Source: Amanita rubescens
Lineage: Eukaryota > Basidiomycota > Agaricomycetes > Agaricales > Amanitaceae
Direction: 5' to 3'
NCBI GenBank assembly: GCA_015039365.1
Contig: WION01000006.1
Coordinates: 248,001-312,000, forward strand
Length of the DNA stretch: 64,000 nucleotides
Notes under the pieces: generated by a model
The model's database searches: none
The model's input: the letters and a program-made list of their open reading frames with translations, nothing else
Told to the model about the DNA's origin: nothing
Program-made: the position numbers and the translations under genes
Shown here: one piece after another, positions 13,442 to 23,305 of the stretch
How positions within the stretch are numbered: the stretch's first letter is position 1
How the letters are laid out: each line of letters opens with the position of its first letter

Positions 13442-14318
13442 TCAGAAGCAAATCCGATAACTAGCATAGCGTCCACTTGTCTCGCTTGGTCTGGTGATTT
13501 TGACAACCTGTCCTCGACGGAGTCCATAGTAGCGAGCAACAGGATCTGCAAGCTGTATACGTGGTAGCTGCGTCTCTTTCAGACGACTAGGGCGGTGGGC
13601 ATTAACTTTAAAACAAGGTGTTGTTTAGTCACGCACTATTTTTCAAGCAACAACTTTTTCTCCTCGGCCGTAAGAATGTCGTGTCGAGGAACCAGAGTAT
13701 GGTGAGTGATGTTAACTAGAAGATCAGACTCGGAAAACTCTTCTAGGCGATACTGATGAGCCATGGCCACAATAACCTGCTACAGGTAAGACCATAAAAC
13801 GAGAGAATTTGTTGTCATCGTACTTTGCGTGCCGAAGGGGTCATGTTTCCAGGAAATACTATAATTCCTCGTTGTATATTGCGCTGCTCCAAGATACCAA
13901 GTATTCTATGACATATATGAGACTTACGAACCCGAAATAACTGATGAAACATACTTTCTCATTGTCTTCACTCCAACACTTCGCTCTTCCGAGAAGTATA
14001 CAAATATTTGATCCGTAGGGTCATTTGGCGAGCTGGTATAGAAGTTCAATCTACTCCGACTGAAGAATATATAAGTTCATGTTCTTGAATGGCAACACCG
14101 GCGAATACTTGCTCGACAATGCCTCCAGAGCCATAAATTTCGCGGAACCGCTGCAGATCCATGTTTATTTCTTCATCGGAGACCTGATAAACCTAAGGGA
14201 CAATGCATGAGGCTCCGAATGATTTGGACTACGCTAGAAAACTGACCCTATCTCTAACAAGTTCGTGTATTGTCCTATTGACTTTCCAGAGTCTTGCAGA
14301 CTCGTCGCCTTCGGCCAT
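13442..14318 (-). CDS. RPB5: RNA polymerases I/II/III shared subunit Rpb5 (RPABC1)
   Basis: Model: complement(join(13442..13586, 13637..13776, 13824..13905, 13955..14059, 14113..14192, 14247..14318)); 624 nt, 207 aa, in frame, close to the usual family length of about 210-215. N-terminal jaw domain: [67 protein letters not shown]-terminal assembly domain: [67 protein letters not shown]. Present in all three nuclear RNA polymerases. The second intron (14060-14112) must use a GC donor (GCAAGT) to restore VDRSRLNFY. At the first junction Val replaces the Gly usual in RDRGY. All exons are short, which hides the gene from simple ORF scans. Divergent from SWD2 over 149 bp. Confidence 0.93.
14060..14112 (-). 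other. GC-AG intron in RPB5
   Basis: The donor on the minus strand reads GCAAGT and the acceptor TTCAG. Only this choice keeps frame and restores the family sequence DRS(R/Q)LNF. Confidence 0.8.
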
Positions 14319-14467
14319 GGTGTCCTATGTTAGAACAATTTTCAAACTCCGACATCGCTATGCCGCCTCAGCCAAGTACAAGCAATGGCGGTCCCTCCCT
14401 TCCTACACTCTTACTCACAAATTCCGTAATGGTAATCGTAGATTATGTCTGATGGTAAGGATATCCA

Positions 14468-15730
14468 ATGACGCTCGCTTTTCAGAGTAGATTGAAACCT
14501 GCCAAGGTCTTCAAGAATTCAGTCGAACCAACGCCACCCTCTACGCCTAGCAATTTTGGACAGCGAACTCCGAACGGGAGCAGACACATCACCGGAATAA
14601 GTTTCGATGATAGAGGAGATACGTTAGTGACAGCCGCGGAAGATGAGACCTTCCGTCTGTACAATTGTAAAACCGGCAAGCATGTTGCGTTCAATACTCT
14701 GGTTTTTTGTCATTTTAACGAATAGGAATAGGACATTGAAAACATTATATTCTAAGAAATATGGAGTTGATCTTCCGAGATTTACGCACAAAAACACTAC
14801 GATTGTGCACGCATCTACGAAAGAGGACGACACTATTCGATACCATTCTCTACACGACAACAAGTATCTGCAATATTTCAGAGGGCACAAAGGGAAGGTC
14901 ATATCTCTTGAAGTGTCTCCCGTGGATGATGGGTTCATGTCTGGCTCGATGGATAAAACGGTTCGATTGTGGGATCTCCGCTCGCAAGCATGTAGGGGCC
15001 TTTTGAATTTACCATCCGTGCCTATCATTGCATATGACTCAACTGGGGTTGTTTTCGCCGTTGCCGTCAACCACTACTTCCCGCATACTTCTCTATGATC
15101 AAGCAAACTTTGACAAGGTGCCTTTCTTGGTTATTACACTTGAAGACCCGACGCTGGCCCGCGTAAGCTACCCGCCCCGGCCAATTTACATGACTTCGAT
15201 GTCGTTCTCCTCAAATGGAAAATATCTTTTGGTCGGATGCTCCGGCGACGCACATTACATCGTGGATGCCTTTGAAGGACATCTGCTTGCAAAACTCGAA
15301 GGTCATATCGGCCTAGAACGCCGATCAATGAGTGCACCTCCTACAATAGAACCTTCGCGGGGAAGCAGTGGAGAAGAAGTGTGCTGGACGCCTGACAGCA
15401 AATTTGTCATAGGAGGAAGCCTGGATGGTAAAATACTCGTATGGGATGTACAGAACCTTCCAGCACGGTCAGGAGAGGTTGACCTGAAAATCCCGCCAGC
15501 GCAAATCCTGCCATTGGCAGGAGTGGAAGGTCACCCAGGACCAGTCGAGATGTGTAAGGTTCAACCCAAGGTTTGCCATGATGTGTAGTGCGGGAGCCGA
15601 ACTGGTGCGTGCGTCTAATTTGCGGATTACTGTCAAGACTCACGTGGCATGAAAGGCATTTTGGCTACCGGATCCTAGCGGAGATGCAGAAGAAATTGCC
15701 CGCGATTTGCTGAAGAAGGGTTCCCTGTGA
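14468..15730 (+). pseudogene. SWD2: SWD2/WDR82-like WD40 protein with two apparent +1 frameshifts
   Basis: WD40 scaffold of the Set1/COMPASS H3K4 methyltransferase and of the cleavage and polyadenylation machinery. Recognisable along its whole length: [116 protein letters not shown] and a C-terminal LLKKGSL*. Intron 14680-14725 uses a GC donor. The frame breaks twice: near 15074-15080 after AVAVNHY (family continues SRILLYD) and near 15541-15546 after GHPGP (family continues SRCVRFNPR). Removing one base at each place would be needed to read the family sequence. This may be real decay or base-calling error; the remaining sequence is well preserved, so I favour error or very recent loss. ATG 14468 is the best start visible. 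Confidence 0.75.
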
Positions 15731-15795
15731 TGTTCACCGCGCGGTTATTGATGTACATACCATGCTGTCGTTATAATTGTCATGTAGAATAATAG

Positions 15796-17100
15796 GTTTT
15801 GCGATTCCTGGTGGCTGTGAAGCTGATGTCATTCTTGGGCGGGTATTAGTCTTACGAGCGGCTTTATCTTTCGAATGTCGCGCGATTCTGCGACCCCGAA
15901 CTCGAAAGGAGAAACAGGATGAGCTTGATACAGCTGTCGCTTCAACCAGCCTTGTGAGCTTCCGGTCCGCTGTCGCTGGGTTTCGCTTCAATCCAGAATC
16001 ACCGACGCTTCGCCGATCTTCCGGCAAGTCACGCCAGGTGGAGAAGCTCGGCTTATGCGAAGAGACGGAATATGGGCAACTTTCAGTGGAAAATAAGTCT
16101 GTTCAAAGTAACAAACGTAAAATCGGTGAGGCCGAGACTGTGGTGAAGAAGAAAAAGAAGCCCAAACGTAGCTATGCTGAACCACAGCGCTATGCTCATC
16201 TAGATGGCTTGCTCGATATTCTTGGAGACGAGCTTGACGGTAAATTATATATTCTATCATGAGTTACGATGCTTATTTTATTCAAGTGTTATTTTGTGGG
16301 ATCAAGTCAGTTTAGCAGTGAAAACAATCAAATTCGTGACTGAATTGTGTCTCTCCAAAAGCCCTGGGGAATGTTCGGCGACAGTCGGTCACCATTTCGC
16401 TAATCCAACAAATCATTTTTGGCGCTTGCTTGTTTGAGTCTGGCGAGTCCCTCCACGCGTTCCTGTTCGCTGAGAATTCATTCGATTAGTTAGGCTTGAC
16501 TCAGAATTACATCCCACCCAGCGAAGATCGCACTCTTCCAGGCTTAAAACCGTTTTCACTTGGTTTGGTCAGTTACATATCTCTCCATATTGCTGGATGT
16601 AATCATTAGCAGACAAATATCGTTCACAGGCCAACAGCGGAGGTGGAACTTCTCTTCATTTACAAATTTGATATTGATTCGAATCTTTTAGCAAAGTGAA
16701 CTTTGCGATGCTGAGCTGAGGGATGGTGTACCATCACTTTTGGCCAAGATAACTAAACATCGTCCCTATATTGTATGTTTTGTAGGTTTGGCCATTGCGA
16801 AGACGGTGAAAGCACATTGCCTTCCTGTGATTTAATTCCTATATTTTACCCTATCAATGCTAAACCTGCAGATAGAAGGGCTACAGACGGTAGAGGTATC
16901 GTGAGAGTTGGATTTCAGTCGTACAAGCTGGTATACGATGAAAAATCAGGTGCGGAACATAATTTTTGGCCTCAAACTGCCAACAATTTTGAGAAGATCG
17001 GGGAGTTCACGAGACGCTCTTCTATGCAATGCCAAGCACATCTGGACGAGTTGTGCAATTCCAGGCAAGCACTGATTTTTTCTTCTTGAGCTCCCTCTGA
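15796..17100 (+). CDS. G/T(U) mismatch-specific DNA glycosylase (TDG/Mug family), start unresolved
   Basis: Base-excision repair glycosylase acting on mismatched U and T in the nucleus. A basic linker (VVKKKKKPKRSYAEP) precedes YAHLDGLLDIL, then the catalytic-loop motif VLFCGINPGE created by splicing, GHHFANPTNHFWRLL, SEDRTLPG, TNIVHRPTAE, KHRPYIVCFVG, VGFQSYKLVYDEKSG and ETLFYAMPSTSGRVVQF, ending FFLSSL* at 17098-17100. At least six introns, the last running to 17003-17005 or so (acceptor GAGAAG). The first visible exon has no ATG in its frame; a stop lies just before 15777, so the initiating exon must be spliced from upstream, within about 70 bp of the SWD2 stop. Asn in GINPG is retained, as in active members. 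Confidence 0.85.
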
Positions 17101-17386
17101 TACGAAATCAACAAGCAGAGAGAAGATAAAGTTAAAATCATGAAAGAAATGAAGGGGTCATTGACAAACATTAAAAAGGGCTTATTCGATACGAGAAACA
17201 TGTATCCAATAAGAGTAAAGACTGCATAGCATACTATAGCTTGATCTTGTTTAAGGGCCTTTTCGGAAATGATTTGATGAAGCCACGCTTGTACTGGCGC
17301 GTCGGCACGTGACCATAAGTACGGACGTGGCAATTTCAAGTTAGCATTGAAATTCCCTTCAGACTTCCTTCCGGTAGTCAGCAACA

Positions 17387-18535
17387 ATGAAGCTTCAGCG
17401 TCTTATCGGTACCGTCTTGGCAGCAAGTTCTGTGTTCTTATTTGTCACTGCAGCAAGTATGTCGTCCGAATTTCGAGTCCATACGAGGAATTCTTATTCC
17501 ACTTGTCAACAGCTGTCGTACGGGAAGACTCGACTGAGCCAGAGATTGTTGCTACTGCACAATTTCCAGAGTCGAATGCTTTTGGTCGTATGTCGAACTT
17601 TGTCTCTATGCAGAGAGTTGGGTTTTGACGATTTACTTTCAAGTGGTCGTGAACGGCGAGCGGAATTCGTTGACGGTCACTATTGAAAATAAGTCAGAGA
17701 AGGATGTTACTCTCGTCAACATCGCTGGTTCTCTGCATCATAAAGACACGGACGCTTTGGTGAAAAACGTATGTCTGACAACATATCAGTTCCGACTCCA
17801 CGGTTTGACGTCTGTTGTTATCCTTAGCTCACGGCATTAAAAATTGGAGTACCATTAGCATCAAAAGCACCAGTCCATCTCCCATATGTATTTCACAGCG
17901 AGTGAGTTGGTTTGCAAAGTTGCAATTGAAATTCTGACGGAATCTCGTAGGTTCAAGGTAGCGGCTATTAGACTGTGCTATGTTTAAGTTCTGATCATGC
18001 CCCTAGCCTGGTGACCTTCGACTTCACATCTGGCTAGAGCATTCAGTGGATGTACGTTTGTACAAACTCTATGTTTCCCGATCGCTCATTTCCCTGGGTA
18101 GGGCAAAAACTTCCGAGTTACTGCATATGATTCTGTAGTCCAGATCGTAGAACCGGAACTGTCCGTCTTCGATTTCAAGATGTAAGCTATCTCAAATACA
18201 GCGTCACCTATAATAGTAACAATGCAACACGTAGGATCTCTACTTATCTCGTCGTGTTGGCAATCATAGGAGGTGTATCATATTACACGTACCTCGCGCT
18301 CCTCCCACAAACCAAGAAGCCGCGTTCCAAGGGGACTGCACAGCCAAGTACACCTGCGTCCGCTGTTGCCACCGGCGCAGGAGGATATGAGGAAGAATGG
18401 ATTCCAGAGCACCACTTGAAGAAAACCAAGGCCGGTAAGAAGCTGAGCGCGGCGATCAGCGGGACGAGCGGTGATGATCTTAGTGGTGCAGAAACGAGCG
18501 GCGCTGATGGCAAACGAAGGAAGGGAAGGAAGTAA
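17387..18535 (+). CDS. Translocon-associated protein alpha (TRAP-alpha/Irc22 family)
   Basis: ER membrane protein associated with the Sec61 translocon. N-terminal signal peptide MKLQRLIGTVLAASSVFLFV, then, after several 50-nt introns, a lumenal beta-sandwich (VVNGERNSLTVTIENKSEKD, VTLVNIAGSLHHKDTDALVK, LHIWLEHS, FRVTAYDSVVQIVEPELSVF), one C-terminal transmembrane helix (STYLVVLAIIGGVSYYTYLA) and a basic Ser/Gly-rich cytosolic tail ending KRRKGRK*. This topology and order match the family. Eight or so small exons, including one of about 7 nt (the GTTCAAG near 17951) between two introns. The start ATG at 17387 places the signal peptide at the terminus. Confidence 0.8.
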
Positions 18536-18742
18536 AAATAAGGATACTCTGAGCTGTGAATTTATGGTAAAGATATAGTAATAACTGTTGGGTATCATAT
18601 GGCAAAACGGAGGTGATTTGATCGAAGTGTTTGTACAGGTATTGTCCAGGTATAACTTAGCCTTGTCCTGATATTCACTTTCCTTGTCCATTTACTTCCC
18701 CCTTCTTTCCTTCCCGCCTTTCCCTCACTTTTCTTGTTAAAG

Positions 18743-19759
18743 ATGGCGGCTAATAGGGTGCGCATCCAATCCCGCCTAGTCCTAATCCTGCCCTCGCTAA
18801 TCTATCCTCCGCTAGGCTCAGTTCTTGAGAGAATACAAGCTTGTCGTCGTCGGCGGAGGAGGTATACCACCCGCCGTCATCCGTGCTCTACCATACTCAC
18901 TGCAATCCTAGGTGTCGGAAAGTCTGCGTTGACAATTCAATTCATTCAAAGTCACTTTGTGGACGAATACGATCCAACGATCGAGGGCGAGTGATATGGT
19001 GGTTTATTTATTACTTCAAAAAAAAATTGACCTACAGACAGATTCGTATAGGAAGCAATGTATAATAGACGATGAAGTTGCTCTCCTGGACGTGCTCGAC
19101 ACAGCTGGTCAAGAGGAATATGGGTACGTATCACTGCATCACCTAGTCCCCTTCTTTGCCATGGCCCCGTTGTGCCCGCTCTTTTTGAAACTTGCATGAT
19201 CGTTATTCAAAACTGACGGTGTCATTATAGGGCAATGCGGGAGCAGTATATGCGGACCGGAGAGGGCTTCTTACTTGTCTATTCGATTACCTCTCGTGAT
19301 TCGTTCGAGGAAATTAGCACTTTCCACCAATCAATTCTGCGCGTCAAGGACCAGGACTCCTTCCCCGTCATTGTCGTTGCAAACAAGTGCGACTTGGAAT
19401 ACGAGCGCCAAGTTGGCATGAACGGTGCATGTGATTTATTCACATTTTTCTTGTTCTAACCGTCGCATCAGAGGGACGCGATCTCGCCAAACATTTTGGG
19501 TGCAAATTCATTGAAACATCTGCCAAGCAGCGAATCAATGTCGACGAGGCGTTCATTAACCTGGTCCGCGAAATACGCAAGTATAACAAGGTTCGTTTGT
19601 TTGTCGCTTGCAATTACATCTATTCTTATCCGACCCTCTCAGGAACAACAAAGTGGTCGTCCCACAATGGCGGGCCCAGGCGGTAACGCGGCGGGAGGGT
19701 ATGTCGCTCAGCCCGACGATGCCCACAACGGTTGTTGCGGGGGTTGTGTCATTCTCTGA
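18743..19759 (+). CDS. RAS1: Ras GTPase
   Basis: Small GTPase of morphogenesis and cAMP/MAPK signalling. Spliced start [20 protein letters not shown] (first intron 18758-18821), then P-loop [13 protein letters not shown], switch [15 protein letters not shown], switch [22 protein letters not shown] (VANKCDLE) and SAK ([15 protein letters not shown]). A short hypervariable region ([15 protein letters not shown]) precedes the membrane anchor GCCGGCVIL*. The CaaX box ends in Leu, which usually favours geranylgeranylation over farnesylation, and the upstream Cys pair could be palmitoylated. The P-loop is wild type. Symbol given by analogy with basidiomycete Ras1. Confidence 0.93.
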
Positions 19760-20110
19760 ACTTTTCATCTTTCTCAAGCCCCCATCTTATCGTACAGTCT
19801 TCCCGCGTCATCCCCGGTCTCTCATAATTCCTTATGCTGTATCTCTGTTCGTATCCTTGCACCATGTCCAGTTTCATTCTTTCGAAGACGCGTTACTTCA
19901 CTCGGGTATTAAACACCAAGACTTTAGTTGTACATATATTATGAATAAATTCTCGTATTAGATATCCATTCCAGTGTGAGTATAATACATGAATCACAGT
20001 TACGTGGTTCCTGTTTCATGGGCACATATTAGAGTCTAGCACCAGGACTGTTCATCCTTTCGGCTTGCAAGGAAAAATATCAGTCATTCTAATATGAATC
20101 CGTTCTAGGC
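19760..20110. other. Convergent intergenic region
   Basis: Spacer between the Ras and CIA30 3' ends, with T-rich and AT-rich stretches consistent with 3' UTRs. No gene seen. Confidence 0.5.
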
Positions 20111-21032
20111 TCACTCACTCTGTGCCGTAACCACGTCTTCGTCATTGACGATCCTTATAGAATCTATTCCCAGTTCATATTTTCCCGCTGAGCCGCTATT
20201 ACCTCCCAATAAGGAGATTCCGATACTTTTTACTTTCTCCTTGTACATTTTTAGTTGGGATTCTGTTACTTCACCCGAATTTGTACGGACAAAATTGTCA
20301 AACGGGATCTACAGATTGGTGTCATTGTCTAAAACTCTGGCAAAATGCTTAGTCGCTAGAAACTCACGAAGATATCTTCCCATGTGTTGTCGTGACGTTG
20401 GAAGTAGAGCCGGTGCTGCCACAAGTCGGAGGATAGAGGATCCTCAGTCTGAACATTCACGAAAAAAGAATTGTGCGTGCTTGGGTCTCCCGCAAGGCGT
20501 AAGCGTAGAGCAAGATAGCGGTGGTTGGATACGTCTTCAGTAAGATTTCCGAACATCGTAGGTCGCGTCTAGAATAACATACAGGTAAATGTTCAATTAA
20601 CGCGAAAAAAATGAAATGAGATATAACGTACCTTGTTTCTGAACCCGGCATATCCTCCTCTAATTTTACCTTCGAAATCAGCCTTCACACCAAGACGCAT
20701 GTCCCCCCAGAATATGCCGGTAGCTTCTTTGCCAATGCTAGCATTGTTTTTTTGAGACTCGTCAAGGTCGAAATGAACTGATGAGGTCCCGCCAATATCA
20801 GCATCACAACCCGTTGCGAACTGTCTTATGTCTTCATGAGAATTGCACGTAAAAATGGTACGTGGCAGCCGCGATGGCTCATCTGCGCCTTGCATGCGCA
20901 ACACTGCGGTAAAGGCCGTCGTTGGTTCCAACTACGCATTTTTAGGTCTGCTTTTAGACTCGTACCTCGCACGGCACTGTCTCGGAACACTTGACTTGAC
21001 CGGTTGAGATACAGTGACCAATAGGAAGACAT
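20111..21032 (-). CDS. CIA30/NDUFAF1 complex I assembly factor
   Basis: Mitochondrial NADH:ubiquinone oxidoreductase intermediate-associated protein 30, needed for complex I assembly. Spliced start MSSYWSLYLNRSSQVFRDSA (ATG at 21030-21032) is basic and Ser-rich, compatible with mitochondrial import. The CIA30 domain reads DIRQFATGCDADIGGTSSVH, GIFWGDMRLG, GKIRGGYAGFRNK, YLALRLRLAGD, YFVNVQTE-like FFVNVQTEDP, YFQRHDNTWEDIF, IPFDNFVRTNSGEV and SIGISLLGG, ending DEDVVTAQSE*. Stop complement of 20111-20113. A TGACGTCA site lies 27 bp upstream of the start codon. An upstream in-frame ATG at about 21110 would add 26 residues; I prefer the shorter form. Confidence 0.85.
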
Positions 21033-21058
21033 GGTATAGGTGTGAAGTGCGCAAGTTG

Positions 21059-21066
21059 TGACGTCA
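21059..21066. promoter_or_regulatory. CRE-type palindrome TGACGTCA upstream of CIA30
   Basis: Perfect 8-bp CRE/ATF site 27 bp before the CIA30 start codon. The same site sits at a similar distance from homoaconitase (53852-53859). A role is inferred only from sequence and position. Confidence 0.4.
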
Positions 21067-23305
21067 CTATCATCGACTATTGGTGTCGCAAGTATCTTAA
21101 TAGGGCGCATTCGATTCGTAAGAGGCTAACTACGATGATAACAATTCGGTGGTGAGTCACTCAGCATAACTTCAACGGCTGTCGTAAAACCGACGGTCTG
21201 CTATTAACCAAGAATAAGAATCCACATATCAGCAACAGGTTCTACGTCATGCAGCGACATCATTTTGGCACTCAAGCCCACCTGGCAGCTCCTCTTCTCC
21301 TGAAATCGCATTGCCACCAGTGCCACTTAAGTTGAGGAAAGGAGGATATCGCTAATGAGGCAGGATGTTTAATGTCAACCGTGCCCGGGAGAACCCATCG
21401 GAAGAGATTATCCTTGCCTTCTTTGCGTCTTACACGCCCCCGTATATAACTACCATCCTCCCCACTGTCGATGAACTGGAAACGTTCAAGAGGCATCTGT
21501 GTTTGGATGAAGATCCCCAGTGGTCTCGTTAATATGACGCGGAGGTTTCTCGTTGCACTTGCGTGCTGCTTACGTGCATAGCCAGTGCAATTGTCACCCC
21601 AATTGTCTTTTTATTGATGTACAATTAAGCGATTCAGCTGCCCATAATACCCACTATGATTTTGCCTGACGACGAGACGGCTGGATGCTCCAGCGTTCAG
21701 CGTTCATGCGAGTGATGATTGACCTACGGTAGGTTGATCCTTTCTCGCCCGACGCGTAAGTGCGCGGTTCACTGGCACCGCTATACCCCGTTATTCCGCG
21801 ATGCGAGCGAGCCCCGTCAATGCTCGGAATAAACAGCCATAGTAGTGGGATGCGTCACTCAACCTGGCTTCTCGGGTTGTCGCGCTCGCCGCCCTGAAGT
21901 GTTCCGTTAAACCAGTTTGTATAAATTTGAATTATGCAAAAACACGCCCGCGGAAATCATACAATTATCCTCGGGAGTTCGAGAGCGCGCTGCTGTCTTG
22001 CCAAGCCATAAACTGCATCATTGAAGTGAGACAGACGCGTCTTGCTCCACCGCGTCTTGTCAAAACAAGAGCAGACTAAACGCCCGTCAGAAATCTATAT
22101 AAGCAGGCATTCCAGCACCCACCTTTCTTCACGCCCCGCCATACATCAAGCCCTCAAGACCTCAAAGCTCGCCCGGACGACCTCGACCTCCCACCATTCT
22201 ATTCCTTCACCCCTTCTCTCTTTCTTTTCTTTTCGGATAAACCGGGTCCATTATCCCCCAAATTACGGACAGCATGGGCCGCCAGCCTCCAACTACGAGT
22301 ACGTATCGGTAATCTTGCAGTCGTCTCAAGCGTGCTGATTATCCTTGACAGAACAGAATGACGCCCGTCCGCACCAAATAGCGTGTTGGGCGATCTATGA
22401 GGAATGATGCTTCTTGGGAGCACCCCTCAGGATGGATGTGACATTACCGTCGAGCAATGCTCGGCGGTTCAATGAACATCTGGTCGTCTTTCTGCTTGGC
22501 TGGCCGCAGAGGAATAGTGTCCCTTGGGAGCATGCGCCAACGGCGCGTGACATCTTTCAAATACACCCCTCTTGCAACCAAGAAGCTGTATCCTACCGGT
22601 TGTCGCCAATGAGCGGCTTTTCTTCTTTTATCTTTTGATCATCCCCTTCTTTCCCCGATTGGACTGAACCGGAACTCAACTGGCGGGGCGATAAGGTGAG
22701 TCTTTAGTTGTCTTTTGTTTCTTAGTGGTGTTCTTTTCTAGACTCGGCCATATGGGCGTTGTGATGGCTGGTAGGAGGGGGAGAAGTGGTGTGGAGGCAC
22801 GCGAATGGAGGGTCTGCAGGTGGCTTCAGGGTGAGGGGGAGGCGGAGCAGTGGTAGCGAGAGCAGGTGGTGACGGGGGTTATATAGATGCTTTGGTGTTG
22901 GAATGCTGGAAACAATTTGGATTGCATTGGGGATTTGGATTTGAATCTTGTGAGAGTCTATTGTCAGAAGCTCGCATCAGAATCAGAATCGAGTGGTCTG
23001 GAAGAGTGCCTGCATAACAGTACAAAGAGTGCCTTACGGCCACCAGAGCCATGCTGTGAGCCAGCCAGCTCATAACACGAAAAATAAGGGTCGACTATCT
23101 TGCTTGAAGGAAACTTGTCGGAGGGAAAGGAAAGAAAGGATCGTTGGGTACGCCGCGAGTGAGTAGGATAAGCGGTCTAACTTTAAAACAAGCGACAAGT
23201 GCAGAATCGAGTGTTGTGATCAAAACAAGGGAACCTTAATTTTTCGTTAACCGATACACTCTTGCCAGGTACTAGCACTTACACAGACCAATTTGCATTC
23301 CAGAC
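21067..23305. other. Intergenic region with an orphan promoter-like segment
   Basis: About 2.2 kb without a recognisable gene. A 74-codon minus-strand ORF with a real ATG (21272-21496, MPLERFQFIDSGEDG...) is unassigned. TATATAAG at 22096-22103 is followed by a long C/T-rich leader and an ATG (22274) with a clean splice donor GTACGT, but the spliced frame ends after 17 codons. Downstream to 23250 I see only short ORFs. Confidence 0.4.
22096..22103 (+). promoter_or_regulatory. TATA box with C/T-rich leader, no matching gene
   Basis: TATATAAG is followed about 30 bp on by CA-containing start-site-like sequence and roughly 130 bp of pyrimidine-rich DNA (to 22250), the arrangement of strongly expressed fungal genes. 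No long ORF follows. It may drive a spliced non-coding transcript or be a promoter left by a lost gene. Confidence 0.35.

Noticed and set aside
15777..15796. Start of the DNA glycosylase at 15777
   Set aside because: The codon there is TTG, not ATG, directly after an in-frame stop, so it only marks the open frame, not a start.
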